64,000 bases of DNA, taken from the NCBI RefSeq assembly GCF_900142175.1, contig NZ_FQZX01000003.1, positions 62,001 to 126,000 on the forward strand. The letters run 5' to 3'. This DNA is from Maribacter aquivivus. GTDB lineage: Bacteria > Bacteroidota > Bacteroidia > Flavobacteriales > Flavobacteriaceae. Made by a program: the position numbers and the translations under genes. This document shows, piece by piece, positions 55,466 to 64,000 of the stretch. Position 1 is the stretch's first letter. The number at the start of each line of letters is the position of its first letter. Below the pieces are notes generated by a model. It had not been told where the DNA came from. It saw only the letters and a list, made by a program, of their open reading frames with translations, and ran no database searches.

Positions 55466-56656
55466 CTAATGATCTTGAAAGATCTGTAAACACGAAATTA
55501 TGATCAAATTTTCCTCTAAATCTGTAGTGCAAAAAAGGTAGATTTCTCCACCATCTTTAATTCCCAATTTTTTTCTAATTTTTAGTACGGAATCTGGGAA
55601 ATTTCTTGTGGTAATATTTGCCTTGATTAAACCTTCTTTTTTTAATGATTTTTTAGAATAATCATAAACGCCTTTTACTTCAAATATCCGGCCAGGAAAT
55701 GGAATTAATTCTTTTGAAGTATAGAGATGTGAATTTGCATGTATTTTAAAAAGATTATAATTTTTGGCTATGCTTTTAAATGCACCAGATTTTAAAATCG
55801 CTGCATTTGGTTCATAGACGTAATTAAGTGGTTTTGAATATTGCGAGTCAGTAATCTGCTCTTCACTTAAATGAAATTGAAATTCTTGTAATGTCTTTGC
55901 TTTATAATTTAATGTTTTGATCAATGGCTCTTCTTTATAATCTTTCTCAATTAACCAAAGAATTTCTTTTACATCATTATTTATGGCCACAATATGAATT
56001 TCTTTTACATGTATCAGTTCTTTCAATCCGCTTTTAAGGTCCAATAATGGTCCGGTTTTAATAAGTAGGTTTGAGGCCTTTGATAGTAAAAGGTCCATAT
56101 TACTGACAACATTTGGTTCGCAGTCAAATAAGTAATAGACTTTTTTGTTGTCCTTATCTCTTCTTGAAGGGTCAATATATATCCAATCAATAGGGTTATT
56201 AGTTTTTTTAAGGAATTCTAGACCATCAGCCGCTATACATTCTATATTCGCGGCATTGAGTTGCTTAAAATTATGCTGAGCAATTTTAGATAAGTCTTCA
56301 TTTTTATCAATATGAACTACATGTTTCATTTTCTTACTAAAAGCAAATGAATCTACGCCGAAACCAGCGGTTAAATCAATAATAGAAGTGCCATGAACTA
56401 ATGTGGCTTTATAATTGGCTGTAATTTCTGAAGATGTTTGCGAAAGATTTAATTTGTTAGGGTAATAGATATTATCTGTATTGAACCAAGTAGGTAATTT
56501 CGTTATTGCTTTTAATTTCGATTCTATTTGTTCAACTAGTTCTCTTGAAGAAACTTCAGGAAATCTTGATTTAGATAGAAGAATTTTATGAATATCAGTG
56601 TTTAAATTATCATTGATAAACTGTTGTACATCGTTAGCTAGTATTTTAGAATTCAC
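55466..56656 (-). CDS. class I SAM-dependent methyltransferase, THUMP-like (PG_1098 type)
   Basis: A 396-residue soluble protein. The SAM-binding fold is seen at GTSIIDLTAGFGVDSFAFS (motif I), VVHIDKNEDL and the catalytic-type IYIDPSRRD near 190. A C-terminal THUMP-like/ferredoxin-like domain (about 290-395) matches the Bacteroidetes PG_1098 family. The combination suggests an RNA methyltransferase of unknown target. It is the last gene of a tsaD-rsmE-like block, seven bases after the AI-2E permease gene. Confidence 0.88.
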   Translation of the reverse strand: MNSKILANDVQQFINDNLNTDIHKILLSKSRFPEVSSRELVEQIESKLKAITKLPTWFNTDNIYYPNKLNLSQTSSEITANYKATLVHGTSIIDLTAGFGVDSFAFSKKMKHVVHIDKNEDLSKIAQHNFKQLNAANIECIAADGLEFLKKTNNPIDWIYIDPSRRDKDNKKVYYLFDCEPNVVSNMDLLLSKASNLLIKTGPLLDLKSGLKELIHVKEIHIVAINNDVKEILWLIEKDYKEEPLIKTLNYKAKTLQEFQFHLSEEQITDSQYSKPLNYVYEPNAAILKSGAFKSIAKNYNLFKIHANSHLYTSKELIPFPGRIFEVKGVYDYSKKSLKKEGLIKANITTRNFPDSVLKIRKKLGIKDGGEIYLFCTTDLEENLIIISCLQIFQDH

Positions 56657-56662
56657 AAATGC

Positions 56663-57763
56663 CTAAAGATTATGGGTCAAAGATTTTACTATTTGATTAT
56701 CTGATAGAAACTCTTTCAGAATAACTTTAATAGCCGTGTAACCAGGTACGGCAACAATCATACCTACAGTTCCAAATAATAATCCGGCAATGATAATAAC
56801 CAAGAAAATTTCTAAGGGATGAGATTTTACACTATTTGAAAATATAAAAGGTTGTGAGAAAAAGTTGTCTACCAACTGGCCAATTAATAATCCTATAAAT
56901 ACATATCCTGTTTTTGGTAATATTACCTCACTAAAATCAGAGCCTAAGTTACTGGTCATAGTTAGTGTTAACATTATTACGCCACCAATTATTGGACCTA
57001 TATATGGAATAATGTTGAACAGTGCGCAAAGAAAAGCGATCACTACAGCATTTTCAATACCCACGATTAGTAAAACTATGGTGTAAATGACAAAGAGAAT
57101 AAATATTTGAAGTAGCAAACCAACAAAGTATCGTGATAATAGTCCGTTGATTTTACCGATAGAATTTGTTGTGCCTTTCTTTTTATCTACTGGAATAAAT
57201 ATCAATAAACCGTGCTCAAACAATTTACTGTCTTTTAAAAAGAAAAAGGATATAAAAAGAACGGAAAACAAGCCAATACTTGCTGTACTTAAAACATTTA
57301 AAAAGGAATTTAAAAAATTAGGTATAAAGCCAATGTCTAGACCTTGTAAAATATTTTTTTCTAAACCAGCATCGTCAATAACATCTTCTACAATATGAGA
57401 AGAAAGCCCTAAGTAATTGGTGATTTGATGATATAATGTATTTAGGCTTGTCTGTAAATCATCAATATCAAGTAAAGATAAATTTTTGCCTTGCTCAGAT
57501 AATAAAGGAATAAATAAGGCAATAATGCCTACTAATAATCCAACCATTAAAAGCATAGTAATGATTACCGCAAGTATATTAGGTAGTTTAAGACGCAATC
57601 TAAAAAAGCGTACTAAAGGGCTGCCAATTAAGGCGGTGACGGCTGCAATGGCTAAATAGGCTATAACAGATTGTATCGTATATAGAAAATAAAGCAGAAG
57701 TGCGATGCCAATTAATACACCTATGGCTCTTAATATACCTTGTGATATGGTTTTTGCGGTCAT
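56663..57763 (-). CDS. AI-2E family transporter
   Basis: A 366-residue membrane protein with about eight helices and the family words LIGSPLVRFFR, GLLSRYFVGLLLQ, LCALFNIIPYIGPIIGG and the DNFFSQPFIFSNSVKSHPLEIF region. Family members include exporters of AI-2 and sodium/proton antiporters, so the name does not show quorum-sensing function. It starts three bases after DUF4159 and seven before the methyltransferase gene. Confidence 0.93.
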   Translation of the reverse strand: MTAKTISQGILRAIGVLIGIALLLYFLYTIQSVIAYLAIAAVTALIGSPLVRFFRLRLKLPNILAVIITMLLMVGLLVGIIALFIPLLSEQGKNLSLLDIDDLQTSLNTLYHQITNYLGLSSHIVEDVIDDAGLEKNILQGLDIGFIPNFLNSFLNVLSTASIGLFSVLFISFFFLKDSKLFEHGLLIFIPVDKKKGTTNSIGKINGLLSRYFVGLLLQIFILFVIYTIVLLIVGIENAVVIAFLCALFNIIPYIGPIIGGVIMLTLTMTSNLGSDFSEVILPKTGYVFIGLLIGQLVDNFFSQPFIFSNSVKSHPLEIFLVIIIAGLLFGTVGMIVAVPGYTAIKVILKEFLSDNQIVKSLTHNL

Positions 57764-57766
57764 TGA

Positions 57767-58417
57767 TTAATTTTTAAAAACGTAGGTTATGATATTAGCA
57801 CCCATTTGTAAAGCTTTTTCTCTAACCTCTTCGGTATCGTTATGTACTGTAGGATCTTCCCAACCATCACCTAAATCTGATTCTGAAGTAAATAGCAAGA
57901 CTATTCTATTGTTGCGTGATATGGCAAATGCTTGTGGTCGCTGCCCGTCATGTTCGTGTATTTTTGGTAATCCTTTTGGAAATGAATACTTGTTTGAAAA
58001 AATAGGATGTTCAGATCCCAGCTCCTCTAATTCTGTATTGGGAAAAAGTCTTTTAATTTCCCTGGTGATATAAGGTTTCATACCATAATTGTCATCAATA
58101 TGTAAAAAACCACCAGACAAAAGATATGTTCTTAAGTTTTCTAGTTCTTCATCTGAAAACACCACGTTGCCATGCCCCGTCATGTGTAAAAATGGGTACT
58201 GAAAAATAGAGCTGCTACCAACTTCTACAGTTTCAGGTTTACTGTCAATGGTTGTGTCGATATTATTATTGCAGTATTTGATCAAGTTAGGTAAGGCAGT
58301 TGGGTTGGCATACCAATCGCCACCACCTTGATATTTTAAAATAGCTATTTTTTGAGATTTCATCTGAAATCCGCAGAACAGCATCGTAAAAGCAAGATAT
58401 ATTGTAAGTTTTTTCAT
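57767..58417 (-). CDS. DUF4159 domain exported protein
   Basis: A 216-residue protein with a signal peptide (MKKLTIYLAFTMLFCGFQMKS) followed by the DUF4159 domain: KIAILKYQGGGDWYANPTAL, YPFLHMTGHGNVVFSDEELENL, GGFLHIDDNYG and LPKIHEHDGQRPQAFA. The fold is glutamine-amidotransferase-like but lacks a clear catalytic triad. Function unknown; the gene is conserved next to an AI-2E permease in related genomes, as I recall. It is divergent from the DUF1223 gene with 36 bp between starts. Confidence 0.88.
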   Translation of the reverse strand: MKKLTIYLAFTMLFCGFQMKSQKIAILKYQGGGDWYANPTALPNLIKYCNNNIDTTIDSKPETVEVGSSSIFQYPFLHMTGHGNVVFSDEELENLRTYLLSGGFLHIDDNYGMKPYITREIKRLFPNTELEELGSEHPIFSNKYSFPKGLPKIHEHDGQRPQAFAISRNNRIVLLFTSESDLGDGWEDPTVHNDTEEVREKALQMGANIITYVFKN

Positions 58418-58453
58418 TTTATTTCGAATAATAGAACATGTAATTATACTATT

Positions 58454-59245
58454 ATGTTTGATAAAAAAGTCATTATTATATTGTTTTTAGCAGTGGGATT
58501 TTCATTAACATCCTTTATTCGGTCTCAACCAAGTAAAGATAATAAAGTTGATGATGCTTTTTCTTTTAATACTATAGAAAATAAAGAGAATGGTGTAGTG
58601 GTTCTTGAACTATTTACGTCTCAAGGTTGCTCAAGCTGTCCGCCTGCAGATATATTGTTAGAAAAAGCAAAGAATGAGTACCCAGAAAATGTTTTTGCAT
58701 TGAGTTATCATGTTGATTATTGGGACTATATAGGTTGGGCAGATCCTTTTAGTAATAAAAACTTCACCGTTAAACAAAGTAAATATAATAGGAAGCTTGG
58801 TTATAGAGGTAATTACACTCCAGAATTAGTAGTGAATGGTAAGGAGCATTTGGTAGGATCAAATAGAGCTAAAGTAGAAAGCGCTATCAATAAATATGCA
58901 GCAAAGGCCTCACCTAACCGTTTGATGTCTCAGCAATTGGATAGAGTAGCTGACAAAGTGAATTTTAATTACAAAATCGAAGGGGCTACAAAAGGTAAAA
59001 TAATACGTGCCGTTCTATTATTGAATGAAAGAACTACAGAAGTAAAAAGAGGAGAAAATAGTCATAGAACATTGAAAAACTCAAATATAGTTGTGGCTGA
59101 GAAATACTTAGAGCTTGGGGATAATTCTGTTGTAGGTTCTATTACTATTCCTAAGATTGTCAAGAAAGATGAAAAGCTTATTTTGATGTTGTTGGTAGAA
59201 AATGATAATGCTGGGATTACGGGTGCTGTGAAAGCAGCAATATAA
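58454..59245 (+). CDS. DUF1223 thioredoxin-like secreted protein
   Basis: A 263-residue protein from ATG 58454; an upstream ATG at 58352 lies inside the divergent DUF4159 gene and is rejected. It has an N-terminal membrane/signal segment (IIILFLAVGFSLTSF) and the DUF1223 domain: LELFTSQGCSSCPPADILL near 60-80, YHVDYWDYIGWADPF and the cis-Pro-type strand NYTPELVVNGKEHLVGS. The CSSC pair suggests thiol redox chemistry in the periplasm. It interrupts the usual run tsaD-rsmE-DUF4159 and faces rsmE with a two-base gap and no terminator. Confidence 0.9.
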   Translation: MFDKKVIIILFLAVGFSLTSFIRSQPSKDNKVDDAFSFNTIENKENGVVVLELFTSQGCSSCPPADILLEKAKNEYPENVFALSYHVDYWDYIGWADPFSNKNFTVKQSKYNRKLGYRGNYTPELVVNGKEHLVGSNRAKVESAINKYAAKASPNRLMSQQLDRVADKVNFNYKIEGATKGKIIRAVLLLNERTTEVKRGENSHRTLKNSNIVVAEKYLELGDNSVVGSITIPKIVKKDEKLILMLLVENDNAGITGAVKAAI

Positions 59246-59247
59246 TA

Positions 59248-59955
59248 TTACCCATTGTTAATTGTCGCTACGATTGTGCAGGCAACAATTGCCGCTGTTT
59301 CTGTTCTTAATCTTGTTTTGCCCATAGCAACTGGTGCATAGCCTTTTTGCATTGCATTTTTAATTTCTTCTGGTGAAAAATCACCTTCTGGACCAATTAA
59401 TATGGTAACGTTTTTATCTGCCGCAACTCTTCTTTTTAGTTCATGGCGTTCTGTGTCTTCGCAATGCGCAATAAATTGAAGTTCAGATACAGGTTTCTCT
59501 AAAAATTCAGAGATGCTTATTGGTTGGTTTAATTTTGGTAAATATGTTTGTAGAGATTGCTTCATGGCAGACTCTAATACGCGTTGCATACGTTCTAGTT
59601 TTAAGACTTTACGTTCTGATCTTTCACAAATTATAGGTGTTATTTCATCTACGCCTATTTCTGTAGCTTTTTCTAAAAACCACTCAAACCGATCATTCAT
59701 TTTTGTAGGCGCTACTGCTATATGTAACCAATGAGATTTTGGATGTGTTTTTTTGGAAGATATAAGCTCAACCTCACATTTTTTTATATTATCGCTAATT
59801 ATTTTAGCTTCAAATAAATAGCCACTGCCATTGGTGATCCATAATTTGTCGCCATTTTTTTTTCTCAAAACCTTAATGATATGTTTACTTTCATTACTGT
59901 CAAAAAAGAAAGTAGTGTCAATGTCTTTAATATCAGGATTGTAAAATAATTGCAT
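59248..59955 (-). CDS. rsmE: 16S rRNA m3U1498 methyltransferase
   Basis: A 235-residue SPOUT methyltransferase that methylates U1498 of 16S rRNA. Family features are SNESKHIIKVLRKKNGD at the PUA-like N-terminus, KATEIGVDEITPIICERSERK, SAMKQSLQTYLP and the knot motif ILIGPEGDFSPEEIKNA, followed by LGKTRLRTETA-like MGKTRLRTETAAI. It lies 17 bp after tsaD in the same orientation. Confidence 0.96.
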   Translation of the reverse strand: MQLFYNPDIKDIDTTFFFDSNESKHIIKVLRKKNGDKLWITNGSGYLFEAKIISDNIKKCEVELISSKKTHPKSHWLHIAVAPTKMNDRFEWFLEKATEIGVDEITPIICERSERKVLKLERMQRVLESAMKQSLQTYLPKLNQPISISEFLEKPVSELQFIAHCEDTERHELKRRVAADKNVTILIGPEGDFSPEEIKNAMQKGYAPVAMGKTRLRTETAAIVACTIVATINNG

Positions 59956-59972
59956 GTGGTTTATTTTATTGA

Positions 59973-61001
59973 CTATGATATAACGTATCTGGCTTTAGCC
60001 ATAACATCTTGTTGAGAGAATTGTTCGTTCTTGTATTTCTGATATCCTACAATACCAATCATAGCAGCATTATCTGTACAGTATTCAAATTTGGGTATGT
60101 AGGTTTTCCATCCGTATTTTGTCTGGGCTTCTGTCAAAACTTTTCGAATACCCGAGTTTGCAGACACTCCGCCGCCAATTGCTATTTCTTTTATGCCAGT
60201 TTGCTTTACTGCTTTTTTCAGTTTTTTCATCAATATAGTGATAATGGTATACTGTATTGATGCGCAGATATCTTCTAGATTGTTCTTGATAAAATCTGGA
60301 TTCTCTTTCGTTTGTCGCTGAATAAAATAGAGTATGTTAGTTTTTAATCCGCTAAAACTAAAGTCTAAATCTTTTACGTTTGGTATGGTGAATTCAAATT
60401 TATATGGATCACCTGTTGCTGCATATTTGTCAATTAAAGGTCCGCCAGGGTAGGGTAGTCCTAAAATTTTCGCACTCTTGTCAAACGCTTCCCCAACGGC
60501 GTCATCTAAAGTTTGTCCAATAATCTTCATGTCAAAGAAATCGTTTACTTGAACAATCTGTGTATGACCTCCACTTATAGTTAAGGCCAAAAACGGAAAT
60601 GACGGCGCCTTCATAGTTTCGTCATCTATAAAATGAGCTAAAATATGGGCTTTCATGTGGTTAACTTCAATAAGAGGTATCTGTAAACCTAATGATAAAG
60701 ATTTTGCAAACGATGTGCCTACAAGTAAAGAGCCCATTAGTCCAGGTCCGCGTGTAAATGCTATGGCTGATAATTGTTTTTTATCGATATTTGCTTTGGC
60801 TATCGCTTGATGAACGACTGGTACTATATTTTGTTGATGTGCTCTTGATGCAAGTTCTGGTACAACCCCTCCATATTCTTTATGAATAGCCTGGGTTGCG
60901 ACAACATTACTGAGCACTTTATCGTTCATTAAAACTGCCGCAGAAGTGTCATCACAAGAAGATTCTATAGCAAGTATATAAATTGTATCGTGTTCCGACA
61001 T
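59973..61001 (-). CDS. tsaD: tRNA N6-adenosine threonylcarbamoyltransferase TsaD
   Basis: Transfers threonylcarbamoyl to A37 of ANN-decoding tRNAs. The 342-residue form from ATG 61001 (MSEHDTIYILAIESSCDD) has the family N-terminus IESSCDDTSAAVL, the metal-binding HMKAH, the ATP loop LTISGGHTQIV, GLPYPGGP and IGGGVSANSGIR. The longer frame to 61037 would place 12 extra residues before the usual start. A well-formed promoter lies 23 bp upstream, inside the short gap to tamB. Confidence 0.97.
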   Translation of the reverse strand: MSEHDTIYILAIESSCDDTSAAVLMNDKVLSNVVATQAIHKEYGGVVPELASRAHQQNIVPVVHQAIAKANIDKKQLSAIAFTRGPGLMGSLLVGTSFAKSLSLGLQIPLIEVNHMKAHILAHFIDDETMKAPSFPFLALTISGGHTQIVQVNDFFDMKIIGQTLDDAVGEAFDKSAKILGLPYPGGPLIDKYAATGDPYKFEFTIPNVKDLDFSFSGLKTNILYFIQRQTKENPDFIKNNLEDICASIQYTIITILMKKLKKAVKQTGIKEIAIGGGVSANSGIRKVLTEAQTKYGWKTYIPKFEYCTDNAAMIGIVGYQKYKNEQFSQQDVMAKARYVIS

Positions 61002-61023
61002 ATTTGGAATAAAATTTGAATAA

Positions 61024-61051
61024 CAAAGGTAAAACATAAAGACCTATCAAA
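61024..61051 (-). promoter_or_regulatory. promoter of tsaD
   Basis: On the minus strand TTTG (61048-61051) and TACCTTTG (61024-61031) fit the -33/-7 consensus with a 16-nt spacer. Transcription should start about 18 nt before the tsaD ATG. The -33 element overlaps the start region of the divergent tamB. Confidence 0.6.
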
Positions 61052-61066
61052 AAACTGAGAAAAATA

Positions 61067-64000
61067 TTGGTTAGAACATTATTGGTGCTTGTGCTGATAT
61101 GTGTTTTGGGTACTATCATTTTTTCATTGCCAGTGGTACAGACCTTACTGGCACAGTTTGCTACGAAAAAAATTAATGATCAATATGGTACGCATATCAA
61201 TATTGAGCGCTTAAAAGTTTCATTAATTTCTTGGAATACCGGTTTGGAAGGTGTCTTTATCGAAGACTACAAGCAAGACACTTTATTTTATGTCAATGAG
61301 CTTAAAACGTCCATTTTAAGCATAAATAATTTGGTGCAGGGAAACTTAGAGTTTGGAGATATTTCGGTTGATAAATTAAACTTTAAGTTAAGGACATATT
61401 TCGGAGAAACAAATACCAATTTAGAGGTTTTTGTAGATAAGCTTGATGATGGCAAACCTAGGGCGCCAGGTACGCCACCCTTTAGGCTTTCTTCATCGTA
61501 TGTAGATATTGAAAATAGTAGGTTCAAGTATATTGATGAAAATTTAAATAATACCACTATATTAAATTTTGATAGCCTTAATATCAGTGCAGCCGATTTT
61601 TTAATTTTAGGTCCAGAGGTTTCTACAGATATTCAAGAAATGTCCTTCTTTAGCAATAGAGGTTTAAAAGTTGAAAGGTTAGCCACAAATTTTAAGTATA
61701 CGAAGCAACAAATGCGTTTCGATTCTTTGAAAATAAAAACACCCCTTTCTGCTTTAGATGGTAATCTAGTATTTAACTATAATCGAGAAGATTTTAAAGA
61801 TTTTTTAAATAAGGTAAATGTTGTTGCAGAATTTAAGGATTCTAATGTCGCTTTTGACGAGGTTAATTTGCTATATAATGAATTTGGCAAAGGGAAAGAG
61901 GTAACCTTTAATGCTAATGTTAACGGAGTTTTAAATGACCTGAATACAGATAATCTTTTCTTATTTTCTGACGACACCGGTATACGTGGCGATTTTAATT
62001 TTAAAAACTTATTTAGTAAACAAAAACCATTCAGTTTAAATGCTGAAATGAAAAATGTCACTAGTAGTTATTACCAATTAAATGCTTTATTGCCCAATCT
62101 GATAGGTAAATCTTTGCCGTCCTCTTTTAGTAAATTAGGGCAATTTACTATTCGTGGTAATGCATTTATCACCAATTCTTCCGTAGATGCAAAAGTGAAC
62201 TTAAATACTGCTGTTGGTAGTAGCTATGCAGATATCGTTTTAAGTGATTTTAATAATATTGATAATGCCACCTATAAAGGGTTCATCTCTTTAATTGATT
62301 TTGATTTAGGTGATTTTACTGAAAATAAAAATTTAGGTAAAACAACCTTAGATTTTAATGTTGAGGGTAAGGGTTTTGTTAAAGAGAAACTGAATACAGA
62401 GGTTATAGGTCAAATATATTCTATTGAATTTAATAACTATAATTATCAAGATTTACGAGTTTCGGGTTTAATTAAAGATCAATTGTTTGATGGTTCTTTA
62501 ATTAGTAACGACGAGAATTTTAAATTTAACTTTAAGGGTCTTGCGAACGTTGCAGAGACTAGAAATAATTTTAATTTTATAGCCTCGGTAGATTATGCAG
62601 ATCTAAAGAAATTGAATATCATCAATGATAGCGTTTCTATTTTTAAAGGGAACGTTAGCATGGATATTACGGGGACTACCTTAGATAATATCGTTGGTGA
62701 CATAAACTTTACACAAACGAGCTATCAAAATGTAAACGACACCTATTATTTTGAAGATTTTGCGGTGACCTCTAACTTTGGCGAAGATCGTGAACGAACA
62801 ATCAATATAAATTCCCCAGATATTATTACCGGTTTTATGAAGGGTAATTTTAAAGTACGAGAATTGGGTAAACTTGTACAAAACTCTTTGGGTAGTATTT
62901 ATACAAACTACAGACCTTTTCAAATTTCTGACGGTCAAAATCTTTCCTTCAACTTTAAAATATATAATAAGATTGTAGATGTATTTTTTCCTGAAGTACG
63001 GTTCGATCCTAATACTTTTATAAAGGGTAATATTGTTGCAGATGAAGGTGATTTTAAATTAAATTTTGAATCTCCTAGTATTGAGGCGTTTGGTACAGCT
63101 GCAGACAATATCGAAGTTAGAATTGATAATAAGAATCCGCTCTTTAATACATTCGTTTCTGTGGGTGAGCTAGATACGCCGTATTATAATTTTAAAGATT
63201 TTAACCTTATTAATACAACATTAAAAGATACTTTATTCTTTAGGTCTGAATTCAAAGGAGGAAGCGATTTTGACGATTCTTATAACCTAAATTTTTACCA
63301 CACGTTTAATAAAGACAATAAATCTGTTATTGGTCTTAAAACTTCTGATGTCAATTTTAAAGGCAATAAATGGGTGTTAAACAAAGATGGCGATACAAAG
63401 AATAAAGTTATACTGAACAGGGCTTTAGATAGTATTACAATTCAAGAAATTGTAATGAACAATGAAGAAAAAGAACAAATACGGCTGAGAGGGCAGTTGG
63501 CAGATTCTACTTATAAAGATCTTCAGCTTCAGTTCAAAATTGTATCCTTGGATAAAATAACACCGGTAATTGATAGCCTAAAGCTGCAAGGAGAAGTTAA
63601 TGGTACTTTAAACGTGCTTCAAAAAGATGGTATTTATTTACCATCATCTAACTTGAATATAGAAAAATTTGGAATTAACAATATACCCTTAGGAGATTTA
63701 GCAATTAATATTATTGGGAATAAAGATTTATCTGAGTTTCAGGTTAACTCTCAATTATCTGATAATAATGTTGAAAAATTTAGTGTAGTAGGTAGTATAG
63801 AAAATAAGGGTGAGATACCAAAAGCAAACTTAATTGCCAATTTTAACAACTTTGGTTTAGAGCCATTTAGCCCGTTAGGTGAGGGGGTAATTGATAATAT
63901 ACGGGGAGATATTGATGGTAGGGTAAAGATAGAGGGTAATGTAGATAACCCGAGTTTTAATGGTTTGCTGACTTTAGATAATGCAGGTATAGCAGTGCCT
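61067..64000 (+). CDS. tamB: translocation/assembly module protein TamB-like (DUF490), 3' end outside window
   Basis: An open frame runs from a TAA at 61037-61039 to the window end (about 978 residues visible). It has an N-terminal anchor (LVLVLICVLGTIIFSLPVV) followed by the AsmA/TamB opening QTLLAQFATKKINDQYGTHI and NIERLKVSL. Repetitive amphipathic beta-strand sequence follows, as in TamB and related bridge-like lipid-transfer proteins that span the periplasm. No in-frame ATG exists near the start. TTG 61067 is the first standard start codon, but the family-like N-terminus IKKLRKIL begins at ATC 61046. The divergent position next to tsaD is normal for Bacteroidetes. The DUF490 domain proper lies outside. 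Confidence 0.88.
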   Translation, partial: MVRTLLVLVLICVLGTIIFSLPVVQTLLAQFATKKINDQYGTHINIERLKVSLISWNTGLEGVFIEDYKQDTLFYVNELKTSILSINNLVQGNLEFGDISVDKLNFKLRTYFGETNTNLEVFVDKLDDGKPRAPGTPPFRLSSSYVDIENSRFKYIDENLNNTTILNFDSLNISAADFLILGPEVSTDIQEMSFFSNRGLKVERLATNFKYTKQQMRFDSLKIKTPLSALDGNLVFNYNREDFKDFLNKVNVVAEFKDSNVAFDEVNLLYNEFGKGKEVTFNANVNGVLNDLNTDNLFLFSDDTGIRGDFNFKNLFSKQKPFSLNAEMKNVTSSYYQLNALLPNLIGKSLPSSFSKLGQFTIRGNAFITNSSVDAKVNLNTAVGSSYADIVLSDFNNIDNATYKGFISLIDFDLGDFTENKNLGKTTLDFNVEGKGFVKEKLNTEVIGQIYSIEFNNYNYQDLRVSGLIKDQLFDGSLISNDENFKFNFKGLANVAETRNNFNFIASVDYADLKKLNIINDSVSIFKGNVSMDITGTTLDNIVGDINFTQTSYQNVNDTYYFEDFAVTSNFGEDRERTININSPDIITGFMKGNFKVRELGKLVQNSLGSIYTNYRPFQISDGQNLSFNFKIYNKIVDVFFPEVRFDPNTFIKGNIVADEGDFKLNFESPSIEAFGTAADNIEVRIDNKNPLFNTFVSVGELDTPYYNFKDFNLINTTLKDTLFFRSEFKGGSDFDDSYNLNFYHTFNKDNKSVIGLKTSDVNFKGNKWVLNKDGDTKNKVILNRALDSITIQEIVMNNEEKEQIRLRGQLADSTYKDLQLQFKIVSLDKITPVIDSLKLQGEVNGTLNVLQKDGIYLPSSNLNIEKFGINNIPLGDLAINIIGNKDLSEFQVNSQLSDNNVEKFSVVGSIENKGEIPKANLIANFNNFGLEPFSPLGEGVIDNIRGDIDGRVKIEGNVDNPSFNGLLTLDNAGIAVP

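Overview
The window is chromosomal DNA from a Bacteroidetes, most likely a marine member of the Flavobacteriaceae (a Maribacter/Zobellia-like genome is my unverified guess). The reasons are AT-rich sequence, near absence of Shine-Dalgarno sites, promoters of the TTTG / TAnnTTTG type, SusC/SusD pairs, a type IX secretion C-terminal domain, lipoproteins with an acidic surface-export signal after the cysteine, and family-specific gene forms (NagB fused to a PIG-L deacetylase, a long LepB with an N-terminal membrane domain, DUF5683, DUF4159, DUF6122). Coding density is high. I saw no rRNA, tRNA, CRISPR array, insertion sequence or phage gene.

Layout. 1-4782 (+): tail of a small membrane protein, mutL, two rhomboid-like proteases and a membrane-anchored endonuclease/exonuclease/phosphatase protein. 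4763-10520 (-): a tightly packed operon parA-parB-DUF5683-dapB-lepB-wbqC-DUF6122. 10710-11656 (-): a DivIC/FtsB-type protein and uridine kinase, divergent from a Bcr/CflA-type exporter (11764-12987, +). 13128-17095 (-): acetate use (DUF4212 subunit, sodium/solute symporter, acetyl-CoA synthetase).

17228-27250 is a nearly complete peptidoglycan amino-sugar salvage locus: a DigH/YngK-like lipoprotein glycosidase, an AmpG-like importer, NagZ, a CPBP membrane protease, AnmK, a NagB-PIG-L fusion and, divergently, a DeoR-family regulator with MurQ. The predicted route is uptake of anhydro-muropeptides, release of GlcNAc and anhMurNAc, phosphorylation of anhMurNAc, ether cleavage to GlcNAc-6-P, deacetylation and deamination to fructose-6-P. 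No nagA is present; the PIG-L half of the fusion is the likely stand-in.

27342-37158 holds a PQQ-type sugar dehydrogenase lipoprotein and a 2855-residue secreted protein built of about 28 SprB-like repeats with a type-B T9SS tail. 37345-39281 (+) encodes a lipoprotein esterase and a seven-heme cytochrome c.

39370-55068 (-) is the most unusual part: two paralogous SusC/SusD pairs around a three-domain fasciclin lipoprotein and a giant FG-GAP/ASPIC-UnbV lipoprotein. It has no glycoside hydrolase, sulfatase, peptidase or local regulator. Both susC genes carry the same 11-nt CA-repeat leader directly before the start codon. This locus is my best candidate for an undescribed uptake system.

55466-64000 returns to core genes: a THUMP-like methyltransferase, an AI-2E family permease, DUF4159, DUF1223, rsmE, tsaD and a divergent tamB cut off by the window edge. 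tamB has no in-frame ATG at its start.
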